From positions 192,236 through 256,235 of the forward strand of contig NZ_FOKE01000002.1 in the NCBI RefSeq assembly GCF_900112065.1: DNA of 64,000 bases, written 5' to 3'. This document shows, piece by piece, positions 32,150-40,816 of the stretch (position 1 is its first letter; every line of letters starts with the position of its first letter). The notes beneath the pieces are model-generated. The model was not told the DNA's origin and did no database searches. It saw nothing but the letters and a program-made list of their open reading frames with translations. Position numbers and translations under genes: made by a program. Source of the stretch: Cohnella sp. OV330. GTDB lineage: Bacteria > Bacillota > Bacilli > Paenibacillales > Paenibacillaceae.

Positions 32150-32460
32150 TTCTGCGCGCTCAGCGTCACAGAAGTGAAGTCCTTTGCCGGGAGTTTGCGG
32201 ATCAATTCGACGGGGACCGATGCGGCCGCCGCAACGATGAAAGCAAGATAAGACTTGCTGAATTCCTTGCCCCATGGCTTTTCAGTGGGGGCGAGCTCGC
32301 TCAGGAATCGACGTTCAGCGATAATCAAGTCGTCTCCCGTAAGTTTGTCGAAGTCGATACGCAGCTCGGTGATCTTCTTGTCCTCAAAAACAAAAGGCCG
32401 ACTGAGAACGAATAAGTCCTCGTCGGCCTGAACGGCTGGGGTATTCGGTTGTTCGCTCAT
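32134..32460 (-). CDS. Tail assembly chaperone (gpE-like) with slippery end
   Basis: This 108-residue protein reads PFVFEDKKITELRIDFDKLTG and ends SAQNFLLL. Near its end the minus strand has T TTT TTG (32149-32143), a classic -1 slippery heptamer, followed seven bases later by the stop. Slippage joins it to the 31976-32149 frame. It sits between tube and tape measure. Confidence 0.8.
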   Translation of the reverse strand: MSEQPNTPAVQADEDLFVLSRPFVFEDKKITELRIDFDKLTGDDLIIAERRFLSELAPTEKPWGKEFSKSYLAFIVAAAASVPVELIRKLPAKDFTSVTLSAQNFLLL

Positions 32461-32473
32461 TAGTCCGGGCTCC

Positions 32474-32995
32474 TTAAATGCCGAGATTTTTGCGTATGTC
32501 TGCCATGTAGTCGACGCCGTCGACGACATAGACGTAGTTGTACTTGTCGAGCTCGACAATAGACTTGGTGTCGACAACGACCTTGATGTAGATGACTTCG
32601 AGGTCGTTCGAAGTATCGGTCGTGCTGTTTGCGTCGAACTTCCCGAGGTCAAACTTTTTCGGCACCGCACGAAGCGTCACCTTAACGCCGACGTTGTTAT
32701 ACTGACCCGTGACGATGTCATACGTCTGCATATTGCCCCGGAAATCCAGGGCATGCGCTTTAGGAGCAAGCAGGCGCGCCCCCTCCGCGACGACCGTCCG
32801 CCAGTTGAGCGTTACCGTCATGCTGCCGAATAAACCTACCGCAGGGCTATCGATTTCGCCCGCAATGCCGGCGCCACGGACCGTATCGGTCAAGGCTTCG
32901 AAGCTGGGCAGCGTGACGTCGACGACGCCGAGATAGTCGGTGCCATCGCGATAAGCGGAAAATCCCGTCAGTTTCTCAGGAACCTGTTTATTCAA
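32474..32995 (-). CDS. Major tail tube protein (P2 FII-like)
   Basis: This 173-residue protein starts MNKQVPEKLTGFSAYRDG and contains VTLPSFEALTDTVRGAGIAG and GSMTVTLNWRT, the FII family pattern. It follows the sheath gene. Confidence 0.92.
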   Translation of the reverse strand: MNKQVPEKLTGFSAYRDGTDYLGVVDVTLPSFEALTDTVRGAGIAGEIDSPAVGLFGSMTVTLNWRTVVAEGARLLAPKAHALDFRGNMQTYDIVTGQYNNVGVKVTLRAVPKKFDLGKFDANSTTDTSNDLEVIYIKVVVDTKSIVELDKYNYVYVVDGVDYMADIRKNLGI

Positions 32996-33011
32996 TTGTC
33001 ATCCCCCTCTC

Positions 33012-34457
33012 TTAAGCGTAAATCGTCGACAGATACGACGGGTCATACTCGACCTTAAAGCTGATCTCTTGCGCCGGCCCCGGCGGCGTGAAGAAGATGT
33101 GGAAGACCATCTTGCCGTCGAGCAGATCGGCTGCCGGATTCTCGGCGGCGTTGAACTCGATGCGGCCACCGACAAGCGCGCCGCCTGCGGTCAGACCATT
33201 GAGCCAGATATTGATGTCGTCCGTGATGGACTCGACGAGACGGACCGTCAACGGCCCATCAACCCGCGACCAGTAGCGAACGATCGCTTGGTTTTGAACC
33301 CAGCTGAACATGCGACGGATCGGGAGGATTGCGTCCTTCGGGTCGGTGTTTGCCGGGTATGCCCCAGTCCGGTTACCCCACGCCACCCATCCGGCGAAGT
33401 TGAACGCGGTCACGATGCCTTTGCTGTTGAGATATGCCGCCTGGTCGCGGCCGAGGAAAAACTCCGCTCCATCTTTGCCGAGCGCGCCGTCGATATCCAG
33501 ATTTTGATTAGACACAGACACGTACGGAATGCCGTCGTTAGCCGTATCAGTCCGGCATATGGCCGGCGCCAGATGACTGGAAAAACGGAACGTTCTGCCG
33601 TCCTTCGTCAAATTGGGATAGCCGACCGCTTGGAACTCCGACGTATAGTTGTTGCTCGTCTTCCAGCCGGGCGCGTCAAGGTACTGCGTAATGTTGCTGA
33701 CGTCGAGGTCGACGATCGCCTGCGCCTTAAACATGCCGTTGATGCTGCCAGACTTGGCGGCCATGACCGCAGCGACGGTCGGATTGCTGCTGTAGCCGGG
33801 AGCGACAATGAGGCTCGGCACGACGCCGAAGCGTGGGAACACCTGGTTGACGAGCTCGAGGCCGCTCTGCTTGCCGGTTTGCGAATCGACGCCGCCGATG
33901 ATGTCGGAGATATTGACCGCCGCCGGGTTAAGTTTGTCGTAGCCGATCTTGAGCTGCGAGACACCCGATGGGATAGTGCCGCCTGCGCGGGCCGTGATGA
34001 CGAGTTTGCCCGAGCTGTCGTAACCGAGAGAATAGTCGGTGCCGAGCGTGTACGGCGTTGCGCCATCCGCAGATTTGACCGTCACGCCGGCCTTGAGGAC
34101 GCCAGCATCGGACAGCGTCACCGCGCCGGAAGTGACTGCCAGGTTTGCCGGCGCGACCGTCGTCTTGTGGATCGTCGGATCGAGAACGTTGATAAAGATC
34201 GCCTTCGAAACCTTGTACAGCTTGAAGTGAGCGAAAATGTACTCGCTGAGCGTATAGCTCGCCCAATCGTCGCTGTAGCCGAGCTGCCGGACTGCGTCCT
34301 CGTAGGACTCGACATATATCGGCTTGTTCACCGGAGCTGCACTCAGTTGGGACAAGTGGATAGGCGCCGTGCCGATGATGACCGGGATGGTCTGGGATGC
34401 ATTGGACAGAACGCTCGTTTTGAGCTCGGACGTATAAATGCCATGGTTGTCAGACAC
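33012..34457 (-). CDS. Tail sheath protein (contractile)
   Basis: This 481-residue sheath protein has an N-terminal VIGTAPIHLSQL, YGYSDDW-like SYEDAVRQLGYSDDW, an internal FVVPSLIVAPGYS-type segment and a C-terminal domain (about 350-481) with VQNQAIVRYWSRVDGPLT and GRIEFNAAENPAADL. A contractile sheath identifies a myovirus-like tail. The long reading frame on the other strand is a shadow. Confidence 0.95.
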   Translation of the reverse strand: MSDNHGIYTSELKTSVLSNASQTIPVIIGTAPIHLSQLSAAPVNKPIYVESYEDAVRQLGYSDDWASYTLSEYIFAHFKLYKVSKAIFINVLDPTIHKTTVAPANLAVTSGAVTLSDAGVLKAGVTVKSADGATPYTLGTDYSLGYDSSGKLVITARAGGTIPSGVSQLKIGYDKLNPAAVNISDIIGGVDSQTGKQSGLELVNQVFPRFGVVPSLIVAPGYSSNPTVAAVMAAKSGSINGMFKAQAIVDLDVSNITQYLDAPGWKTSNNYTSEFQAVGYPNLTKDGRTFRFSSHLAPAICRTDTANDGIPYVSVSNQNLDIDGALGKDGAEFFLGRDQAAYLNSKGIVTAFNFAGWVAWGNRTGAYPANTDPKDAILPIRRMFSWVQNQAIVRYWSRVDGPLTVRLVESITDDINIWLNGLTAGGALVGGRIEFNAAENPAADLLDGKMVFHIFFTPPGPAQEISFKVEYDPSYLSTIYA

Positions 34458-34460
34458 CGA

Positions 34461-34745
34461 TCATGCTCCTTTCTGCAGCCGTTGATAAACGGCATGTTGG
34501 GGCGTACCAGGGATTTGCGTCAGCCTGTTCGTTTCGACGAGTTGCGCGACCGGCACGATCAGCAGCTCGATATCCGGCTGCTCTTTCAAGAGATCCTCGT
34601 ACTGCAGCGGTACGCCGCCAATGAACAAGGCGTTTTGTTGCAGCAGGCCGTCGAGGATGGTCGGACCGACGTAAATGAGTTGCCCGGGTTCGGATGTGGG
34701 CATTTCTTCTTCTACCGCCTTCCGTTTTTTCCTGGTTGTCGTCAT
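34461..34745 (-). CDS. Small protein with the fibre-docking module, next to the sheath
   Basis: This 94-residue protein has a basic start (MTTTRKKRKAVEEE) and then the module LIYVGPTILDGLLQQNALFIGGVP ... IELLIVPVAQLVETNRLTQIPGTPQHAVYQRLQ. The same module opens three fibre proteins at 47.9, 50.8 and 53.5 kb. The ATG overlaps the upstream neck gene stop (ATATGA), so it is made with the neck/sheath operon. It may be the particle-side copy of an attachment module, but this is inference from homology and position. Confidence 0.85.
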   Translation of the reverse strand: MTTTRKKRKAVEEEMPTSEPGQLIYVGPTILDGLLQQNALFIGGVPLQYEDLLKEQPDIELLIVPVAQLVETNRLTQIPGTPQHAVYQRLQKGA

Positions 34746-35167
34746 ATGTTGGGCACCTCCTCGCGAACGGTCGGAAGCGTCCACTCCGTCGTAATCACAC
34801 CGATCCATTCGGGGTATGGTTGCTCGTCGAAGAACTCCCAGCTGAACTTGTCGAGCAGGAAGACGCGATCGAGAACGCGGTTTTTGAGAAACGCCTGCCG
34901 GATGGACTCCATGTAGTTGAAAACGTCGATCGGTCCTTCGTCGTCGGCGGCTTGGACACCGAATAGCATTTTGATCGTGCCGCTCGCGGAGTCTTCCGCG
35001 TCTTTTCCGGCGCTGGGTCGCAGAATAATGTACGGAAATTCCGGTAACGCGTTGACCACGGACGCCGCGGTCTTTTGCGGCAGGAAGAACAGATGCACGC
35101 CGACGCCAGTCCCGACGATTTGCTGTACCGCAGCCTTAACGGACTTGAGCAAAGAAACGATCGTCAT
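34742..35167 (-). CDS. Neck / tail-completion protein
   Basis: This 141-residue protein has GTGVGVHLFFLPQKTAASVVNA, PEFPYIILRPSAGKDAED and a C-terminal WEFFDEQPYPEWIGVITTEWTLP, resembling gp37-like tail-completion proteins of the Mu/P2-type neck. It is coupled to the module gene downstream. Confidence 0.7.
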   Translation of the reverse strand: MTIVSLLKSVKAAVQQIVGTGVGVHLFFLPQKTAASVVNALPEFPYIILRPSAGKDAEDSASGTIKMLFGVQAADDEGPIDVFNYMESIRQAFLKNRVLDRVFLLDKFSWEFFDEQPYPEWIGVITTEWTLPTVREEVPNI

Positions 35168-35170
35168 AGA

Positions 35171-35746
35171 TCAGATTCCTCCTTTCTCGAGAATTCGTTT
35201 GATTTCATGGTCGAGCCGCTTCTTCACTTCGGTCTCCGCGATGTCGCCGAGGTTGTTCAGCACATGCTCTTCTCCTACCATGATCGGAACGGCCGGACCG
35301 TAGAGCTCCTCGATCGGCAGCCGCCGGCGCCCCGCGCGCTTGAATGCGCCGATATGGCCGCCGGCACCGACCCGGGCAATAAACGCGCCTTTGACCGGCT
35401 TGAGTCCCGCGCGCTTGACCGCCGCTTTCAAAATTTTCGGCGGCGGCCGCATGGGATCACGAGGCTTGTTCGGGTTCGTCCTGAATTTGAAGAGCGGTAT
35501 ATTGCCGCCCTTCCAGCGGACCTCCGAAACCATGCTGCGTGCGCTGCCGCGCTTGATCGAAACCGTGTTCTTCACGTCGCCAGCCCGGACATGATAGATC
35601 CGCGACACCTCGCGACCCGACTCCGTTCGGACGCGTTGCGTCGCCCGATTCATCGCCCGGTAGTAGGCTTTGGGAACCTCCGCGGCTGTGGATCGGGTGA
35701 GCCGGACTGCTTCTTTCAGGTTCACAATCTCGCCGCGGAATTCCAT
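35171..35746 (-). CDS. Minor tail protein Z-like (GPZ)
   Basis: This 191-residue basic protein has NLKEAVRLTRSTAAEVPKAYYRAMNRATQRVRTESGREVSRIYHV, the signature of prophage minor tail protein Z, in the tail-completion place. The ATG at 35746 is shared with the upstream stop. Confidence 0.8.
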   Translation of the reverse strand: MEFRGEIVNLKEAVRLTRSTAAEVPKAYYRAMNRATQRVRTESGREVSRIYHVRAGDVKNTVSIKRGSARSMVSEVRWKGGNIPLFKFRTNPNKPRDPMRPPPKILKAAVKRAGLKPVKGAFIARVGAGGHIGAFKRAGRRRLPIEELYGPAVPIMVGEEHVLNNLGDIAETEVKKRLDHEIKRILEKGGI

Positions 35747-36090
35747 CATGCCCGACTCGCCTCCAGGGTAATGCGATAGAGTCCGTCTTCGTCGCCAACG
35801 TTGACGACCCGATATAACTGACCGTCAAAGGTGATGTTTTGGTCCTCTTCCGGTCGGTACCCGAGCTCGATTGGATCGACATAAAATACGAGGTGCCAAA
35901 GGGAAACCCCCTCCGCGTAGGAAGGGGGCGCAGCCCCGCGTGTACTCGGGATGCTTCGGCCGTTGGCGTCGGTCTCAATGAGGACCAGAAGATCACGGCC
36001 GTCGATCGTATGGACGGTAGCGAACTCTTCCGGATTCAAAAAAGACGCAAGGTCGGCGGCGGCGACGTCTTTAAACGTTGGCCGTGCCAT
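35746..36090 (-). CDS. Head-tail joining protein
   Basis: This 114-residue protein (MARPTFKDVAAADLASFLNP...) has a beta-rich core ending LYRVVNVGDEDGLYRITLEA, as in small head-tail connectors. The start at 36090 lies inside the upstream gene; the longer frame is a shadow. Confidence 0.75.
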   Translation of the reverse strand: MARPTFKDVAAADLASFLNPEEFATVHTIDGRDLLVLIETDANGRSIPSTRGAAPPSYAEGVSLWHLVFYVDPIELGYRPEEDQNITFDGQLYRVVNVGDEDGLYRITLEASRA

Positions 36091-36454
36091 TCTCTTGCGC
36101 CTTTTCGGCGTACCAGGTGGTATATTGCAGGATCCGCTCGGGCTCGCGGCTTGCCGGCTCGATGCCAACCGACTTGAGCAGTTCGTTTTGTTCCGGCGCC
36201 TTCAGCTTCTCGAATGCTTCGAGAGTCAGGAGATCCGATACGATCGGGTTGTCTTTTCTTTTCCCGCCTTCATCGGCAGCGCCACCAACTCCGCTGCCTT
36301 CGTCAAGTTCTGCCTGCCCCAAATCGGCCTCATACTTTAACGCCGCGCCGTCCTGCACCAACTTCTCCTCTGCTTCAGGAGAGAGGCTGAACGGCTTGTT
36401 AGCTGGATACTCGACGCCGTCATGACGCACATGCCAGTCGCTGATGATCGACAT
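36071..36454 (-). CDS. Head completion / capsid-associated protein
   Basis: This 127-residue protein (from 36454) has WHVRHDGVEYPANKPFSL and a lower-complexity, acidic linker, then EQNELLKSVGIEPASREPERILQYTTWYAE. It is coupled to the capsid gene stop (TAATG). Exact role unknown; position suggests a head component. Confidence 0.7.
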   Translation of the reverse strand: MSIISDWHVRHDGVEYPANKPFSLSPEAEEKLVQDGAALKYEADLGQAELDEGSGVGGAADEGGKRKDNPIVSDLLTLEAFEKLKAPEQNELLKSVGIEPASREPERILQYTTWYAEKAQENGTANV

Positions 36455-37491
36455 TAAAGCACCTTCGCGACGTACCAGCCCGCGACGTTCGGGGGTACCG
36501 CAAGAGGACGAGAGAGCAGCTGCAGCCAACGTTGAGCCGGCTCGACCGTGATCCAGGATTGAGCAGCGACCTTGCCGCGGAACGTGACGAATTCCTCCCG
36601 CTGTTTGTCCATGATGACCGTTGCGCCGTAGTGGAATTTGAACTTGTCGCGGCTCGAGAGCATGGCGATGTAGCCAGCAGGAATGAACGGTTGCTCGGTG
36701 CCGGCGTCGTCCGTGTAAGTACCCGTGTAGCTGAATACGTCGAGACCCACGTCCCGCAGGCGGCCGTGATACGTCACGCCGTCAGGCAGTAGCGTCGTGT
36801 CCAGAGTTCCGATGTCGACCCCTTTGTTGTCCGCAAGCGCGAGAATCTTCGGGTGACGCATCAGCGCGACCGCTGCATCGTAGTCGCAGAGCAGGATGTC
36901 CGGATTCGGCGCGTTGCCGTTCAGAATCACGCGGCGCTTGGCTGCGAGGAATGCGATCGGGTCGGAGTTTGTTTTATCACTCCACAGATCCGTGCCTGAA
37001 AGTATGACCTTGTTGGTGAAGTCGTAGTCGATGACCTGGCTGACGCCTTCGCCGACCTGGATGACTTTGCCGGTAAAGATCAGCGTCGCTGCTTGTTCGA
37101 CAAGACGGCGTGTGATCGTGTCGTTCAGCTCTGAGATGTCCCTTGCGATCAACTTGCGGGCGCGGACTTCAGGGGATTCGGGGTTGATCAGGCTTTCGCC
37201 CGCAGAACGCACCTTCAGATCATTGACCGTGATCGCGCGAGACGGCTTGATCAGCGCCGGTTTGTATTGCTTAGCCTGGAAGCCCGAGCGAACGACAACC
37301 TTGCCCGGTTGCAGTTCAGAAACGTACGGAGCGATCGGCTTGTTGCCTTTGACCGTTTGAACTTCCACCCATTCGGTATCAAAGGATTCTCCGTCCTCGA
37401 AGAACTTTTCGAGAATGTAAGTGCTGAGCGGCGTTGTTTGATCGACGACCTTCAGAAGCGTCGGTGTTGCGTAAATGTCCTTGTATGCCAA
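36454..37491 (-). CDS. Major capsid protein, lambda gpE family
   Basis: This 345-residue protein has ILEKFFEDGESFDTEWVEVQTVKG, VRSGFQAKQYKPALIKPSRAIT and ALLVRHP-like LMRHPKILALADNKG, the phage_cap_E pattern. It forms the HK97-fold shell with the decoration protein encoded upstream. Confidence 0.93.
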   Translation of the reverse strand: MAYKDIYATPTLLKVVDQTTPLSTYILEKFFEDGESFDTEWVEVQTVKGNKPIAPYVSELQPGKVVVRSGFQAKQYKPALIKPSRAITVNDLKVRSAGESLINPESPEVRARKLIARDISELNDTITRRLVEQAATLIFTGKVIQVGEGVSQVIDYDFTNKVILSGTDLWSDKTNSDPIAFLAAKRRVILNGNAPNPDILLCDYDAAVALMRHPKILALADNKGVDIGTLDTTLLPDGVTYHGRLRDVGLDVFSYTGTYTDDAGTEQPFIPAGYIAMLSSRDKFKFHYGATVIMDKQREEFVTFRGKVAAQSWITVEPAQRWLQLLSRPLAVPPNVAGWYVAKVL

Positions 37492-37504
37492 CTTGTTATC
37501 CCCC

Positions 37505-37888
37505 TTATCCTACTACTCGTTTGGTGAAAATCTTGCCGTTGTTCAGCGCGGCTTCGTGCGTTGCGATCGTATCCGTGCCGCCGAACTTCAGCGCAGCGCG
37601 GTTGAACTCCCCCGACACATATGCCGTTGCGCGAACAGCAGCCGTACGGGCATCGACCTCGACATCGGCTAGGATTGCGACCGGCACCTTTTCAGCAGCC
37701 GGAGTTGCTGCGGAATTGACGATCGCGCACTGCCAAGTACCATCCGCGGCGAATCCCGTCCGAGAAAGCACCGTGCCGCGTTCCATTACCGCTGCAGCTC
37801 CGCTGTTGATGATGACCGATTGCGTTACAATCGGCTCAACCATGCCAGCGATCAATTTGTCATATCCATCTACCGTGTAAGCAGCCAT
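37505..37888 (-). CDS. Head decoration protein (lambda gpD-like)
   Basis: This 127-residue protein has a variable N-terminal arm, then IINSGAAAVMERGTVLSRTG, VPVAILADVEVDA and AAVRATAYVSGEFNRAAL, typical of HDPD/gpD trimeric decoration proteins that stabilise the shell. Confidence 0.92.
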   Translation of the reverse strand: MAAYTVDGYDKLIAGMVEPIVTQSVIINSGAAAVMERGTVLSRTGFAADGTWQCAIVNSAATPAAEKVPVAILADVEVDARTAAVRATAYVSGEFNRAALKFGGTDTIATHEAALNNGKIFTKRVVG

Positions 37889-38991
37889 TAGCGTTTCGCT
37901 CCCTTCTGTTTGTCCATCTCGGCGAGAATAGCCGCAGCTTCAGCGTCCGATGCCGCTTCCGGCGACGGAGCTGCAGGCGGTTCGGCAGGCGGCACAGCGT
38001 GCGCTCCGCTCGCTTGCGCGTCGGCGGCGCGGCGTTGTCCTTCGGTGGTGATGCGTTCAGCGGATGCCTTCACGATGTCGATCGCGACTTGCGATGCAGT
38101 GCGGCCATCTTCGATTGCTGCTTTCACGACATCAGCTGCGCCGGGCGCGCCGGCCAGTGCATTCAGATCGTTGATGCGCGCACGTTCAGCGGCGATACCG
38201 TCCTTGACTGCTGCTGCATATAGATCCGGGTGCGATGCTTTCAGTTCTTCCAAAGTCTTCACTTGGTCATCTCCTTGTGCGCCCTGGGGCGCTTGTGCTG
38301 TTGGGGCTTCGACAAGCGTGAAATTGACTGGTTCGGCAAAACTGCCGCTCTTCGCCAACTCCGCGCGAACCTTATCAATAACTGCCTGCGGCAATTCCGT
38401 AAACTTTTCCGCACTATTCCTAGCACCTTCGGCTTCGGTGGTTTCGAACATAACTTCGTCCGCAAAGCCCAGTTCCACTGCCTTTTTTGCATCCATCCAC
38501 GTTTCAGTGTCCATGAGAGACATCAATTCTTCTGCTGTTTTTCCCGTTTTTGCCGAGTATGCAGCAGCAATCCCTTTGTCAATGGACAGCAGAACGCCAG
38601 CTTGGTGATTATGAGCATTTCGATCCCCTTCGCTGTAGACCCAGGAGTTATGAATCATCAATTGCGCAGTCGGACCAATGAGCGTCTTATCGGCTGCAAT
38701 GGCAGGCAATGAAGCTGCGCTCGCTGCGAATCCGGTGATTTTTGCAGTGGTCTCGCCCTCGTATTCCTTGATCAAGGTATACATTTCAGAGCCAGCAGAC
38801 ACCGCCCCGCCCGGCGAATTAATATAGATTTCGACCGGATCGCCAGCAGCTTCCTCGAGAGCATCGGAAAGCATTTGGGGGCTCGCTGCAGAAATCCCAA
38901 ACCATCTATAAATCGCTGCGTTGCTGTCGCTTGTAATCGTCCCGTTAATCTTGATCTTCTTTGTCTTCTTGCGGGCCACTTTGTTTTTCAC
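37888..38991 (-). CDS. ClpP-like head maturation protease with scaffold tail
   Basis: This 367-residue protein has a ClpP-type protease domain (about 10-190): IYINSPGGAVSAG, catalytic Ser91 in GFAASAAS and His114 in MIHNSW. The remaining part is helical and low in complexity (Ala/Glu-rich), typical of a scaffold domain that is released on maturation. It overlaps the portal gene end by 47 bases. Confidence 0.92.
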   Translation of the reverse strand: MKNKVARKKTKKIKINGTITSDSNAAIYRWFGISAASPQMLSDALEEAAGDPVEIYINSPGGAVSAGSEMYTLIKEYEGETTAKITGFAASAASLPAIAADKTLIGPTAQLMIHNSWVYSEGDRNAHNHQAGVLLSIDKGIAAAYSAKTGKTAEELMSLMDTETWMDAKKAVELGFADEVMFETTEAEGARNSAEKFTELPQAVIDKVRAELAKSGSFAEPVNFTLVEAPTAQAPQGAQGDDQVKTLEELKASHPDLYAAAVKDGIAAERARINDLNALAGAPGAADVVKAAIEDGRTASQVAIDIVKASAERITTEGQRRAADAQASGAHAVPPAEPPAAPSPEAASDAEAAAILAEMDKQKGAKR

Positions 38992-40555
38992 CTCCTCCCG
39001 TTAGTCCACCTTCGCGGCGCTTCTGCTCTTCGCGAACGCGCTGCGCGTGATTCTCCTCGAAATCTCCACCGAGTTCCGCCGTCTCTTTCTCGCGAGTGGA
39101 GAGCCCTTCTTCAATCCGGATCTTCGCCGCGTTAACTTCCTTGACCGGATCGAGCTGGCCTTGGGAAGGCCCGTGCCAATCTGCTTTGGTGTAAGCCTTG
39201 AAAATCACGGGGTCGTCGAAGATACCCGGCGCCGAGATCCGGCCTTTGATGACGGCGTCCGCGAACCATTCCTCATAGATCGGTTGGCAAAAGTCCGTAG
39301 ACATCCACGCTCGCCGCATGCGGAACATCTTCCAGGCTTCGAGCAACGCGGCGCGACTCGCCGAATAACTGGCCGTGAAGTGCTTTAGAAGCAACTCATA
39401 CGGGATTTCAAGTGACGCGCCGACCTGCCGGAGGATAGCCGTTACGAACGGATCGAATTTTTCATTTGGGCGACCGGGATTCGCAATCGTTGCCTTTTCC
39501 CCTGGCTCCAGGAATTGAACGGCGCCGTTTCCAAGGCGGAGATCGGAAGGAGCGTCCGGAGCCGGCGGCAGCGGCTCGCCATACGGATTATCGACCTCGA
39601 TTGTTGGAAGTCCAAATTCGTCGGCGCCGTCCTGCGCGCCTTCCTTCTCGATAAAGACCGTAAACATGCCGGAGATGACCGCAGCCATAAGCTCGGCTTC
39701 GGTGTACCGCTCAAGCTGCTTGAGTGCCTCGATGACGGGGGAGAGGATTGGCACACCGCGCCGTTGCTCCGGCCGCTCGGCTTCCATGAGATGCAGGACG
39801 TTGCGACGGCCGCTCTCTTGACCGTAAACAGCGACGCGCTTTGACTTCACCGACAGTGCATCGAACGCACCTGGATGCTCATCCGAAAACCAGTAGGCGA
39901 CAACCATCCCGTCAGCGTCCACCTCCACGCCGCTGCTTATCTTGTTGGGGGCCGCCAGGTCCTTCGCGATCGGCGAGTTGCAACGGTCGGCCTCGATCAA
40001 TCGAACACGGAGGTCGTAAATGGCATGATTGCGCCGAAGCAGGGGCAGCAGAACGAAAACGTCGCCGCTCATCAGCCACGACAAAAAAGCCAATTGCTGC
40101 AGCTCAACGAAGTTGTGCAGCCCGGCCGCGTCGCAATCCTTTGATTCCGCCCATAGTGCCCATTCGCGCATGATTTGCCGTTTAAGATCGGCAGCCTGTG
40201 TATCTGAAAGTCGTAAAAAATCAGCATCAAAGGCTGGTTTGAGCTGCAGCCCCGTGCCGATTATGTTTGTTCGCATCGTCTTCAAGGCGCCGTTTGGAAG
40301 CGCGCCGCCCATGTATAAATCACGCGCCCGCGGGCGGAGCTCTTCGAGATTCATGTGTATGTCGCTCTCCGCGTCGCCGGCGCCGGGTGTCCATTCTTTC
40401 AGCGATTTCCGTTTACGACTCGCCCCGTGGTCGCCGTATCCCTGGTTAAATACCTGCTGCATCGCCTGCTGCCGAGCAATCTCGGTCCGCGCTCGCTCCC
40501 GCTTAACAGCGACACCAGGGGCGACCGCTTTGACGATGTTGTCTACCCAGCTCAT
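38945..40555 (-). CDS. Portal protein, lambda family
   Basis: This 536-residue protein has NLEELRPRARDLYMGGALPNGALKT, WALWAESKDCDAAGLHNF, VRLIEADRCNSP and the long segment RRGVPILSPVIEALKQLERYTEAEL, as in lambda-type portals. It is followed by the maturation protease. An ATGA overlap joins it to the small gene upstream. Confidence 0.94.
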   Translation of the reverse strand: MSWVDNIVKAVAPGVAVKRERARTEIARQQAMQQVFNQGYGDHGASRKRKSLKEWTPGAGDAESDIHMNLEELRPRARDLYMGGALPNGALKTMRTNIIGTGLQLKPAFDADFLRLSDTQAADLKRQIMREWALWAESKDCDAAGLHNFVELQQLAFLSWLMSGDVFVLLPLLRRNHAIYDLRVRLIEADRCNSPIAKDLAAPNKISSGVEVDADGMVVAYWFSDEHPGAFDALSVKSKRVAVYGQESGRRNVLHLMEAERPEQRRGVPILSPVIEALKQLERYTEAELMAAVISGMFTVFIEKEGAQDGADEFGLPTIEVDNPYGEPLPPAPDAPSDLRLGNGAVQFLEPGEKATIANPGRPNEKFDPFVTAILRQVGASLEIPYELLLKHFTASYSASRAALLEAWKMFRMRRAWMSTDFCQPIYEEWFADAVIKGRISAPGIFDDPVIFKAYTKADWHGPSQGQLDPVKEVNAAKIRIEEGLSTREKETAELGGDFEENHAQRVREEQKRREGGLTGGGEKQSGPQEDKEDQD

Positions 40556-40791
40556 TCGTCAACCGGAACATACCGGCGGATCCGGCTCGGCGCCCGCTGA
40601 CCATTTTCCGCGCGGATTGCGGCTTTGAGATGAGCTTGCCAGTATTTGATCATCGCATGAACGTCCTTGATGTTGGCGCGCGTCAGCGTGCGGTTCGCGA
40701 TCGTGTAACTCTGGCCGGTTGAGATCGCCAGGTCTGCAGCAAGCCAGGCATCAAGGTGATTTTTCGCTTGTTCGTATGTGTAAAGCGGCAT
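40552..40791 (-). CDS. DUF6148-like head protein
   Basis: This 79-residue protein (MPLYTYEQAKNHLDAWLAADL, SYTIANRTLTRANI) resembles the small proteins between terminase and portal in lambda-like heads (gpW-position). The ATG at 40791 is preferred because the GTG at 40803 has no room for a ribosome site. Confidence 0.8.
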   Translation of the reverse strand: MPLYTYEQAKNHLDAWLAADLAISTGQSYTIANRTLTRANIKDVHAMIKYWQAHLKAAIRAENGQRAPSRIRRYVPVDE

Positions 40792-40816
40792 TTTCCTTTT
40801 CACCTCCTCTCATAGG

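Noticed and set aside
33069..34916. 615-codon open frame opposite the sheath gene
   Set aside because: It is a GC-driven shadow of the sheath and neck genes, with Arg/Asp-rich composition and no domain.
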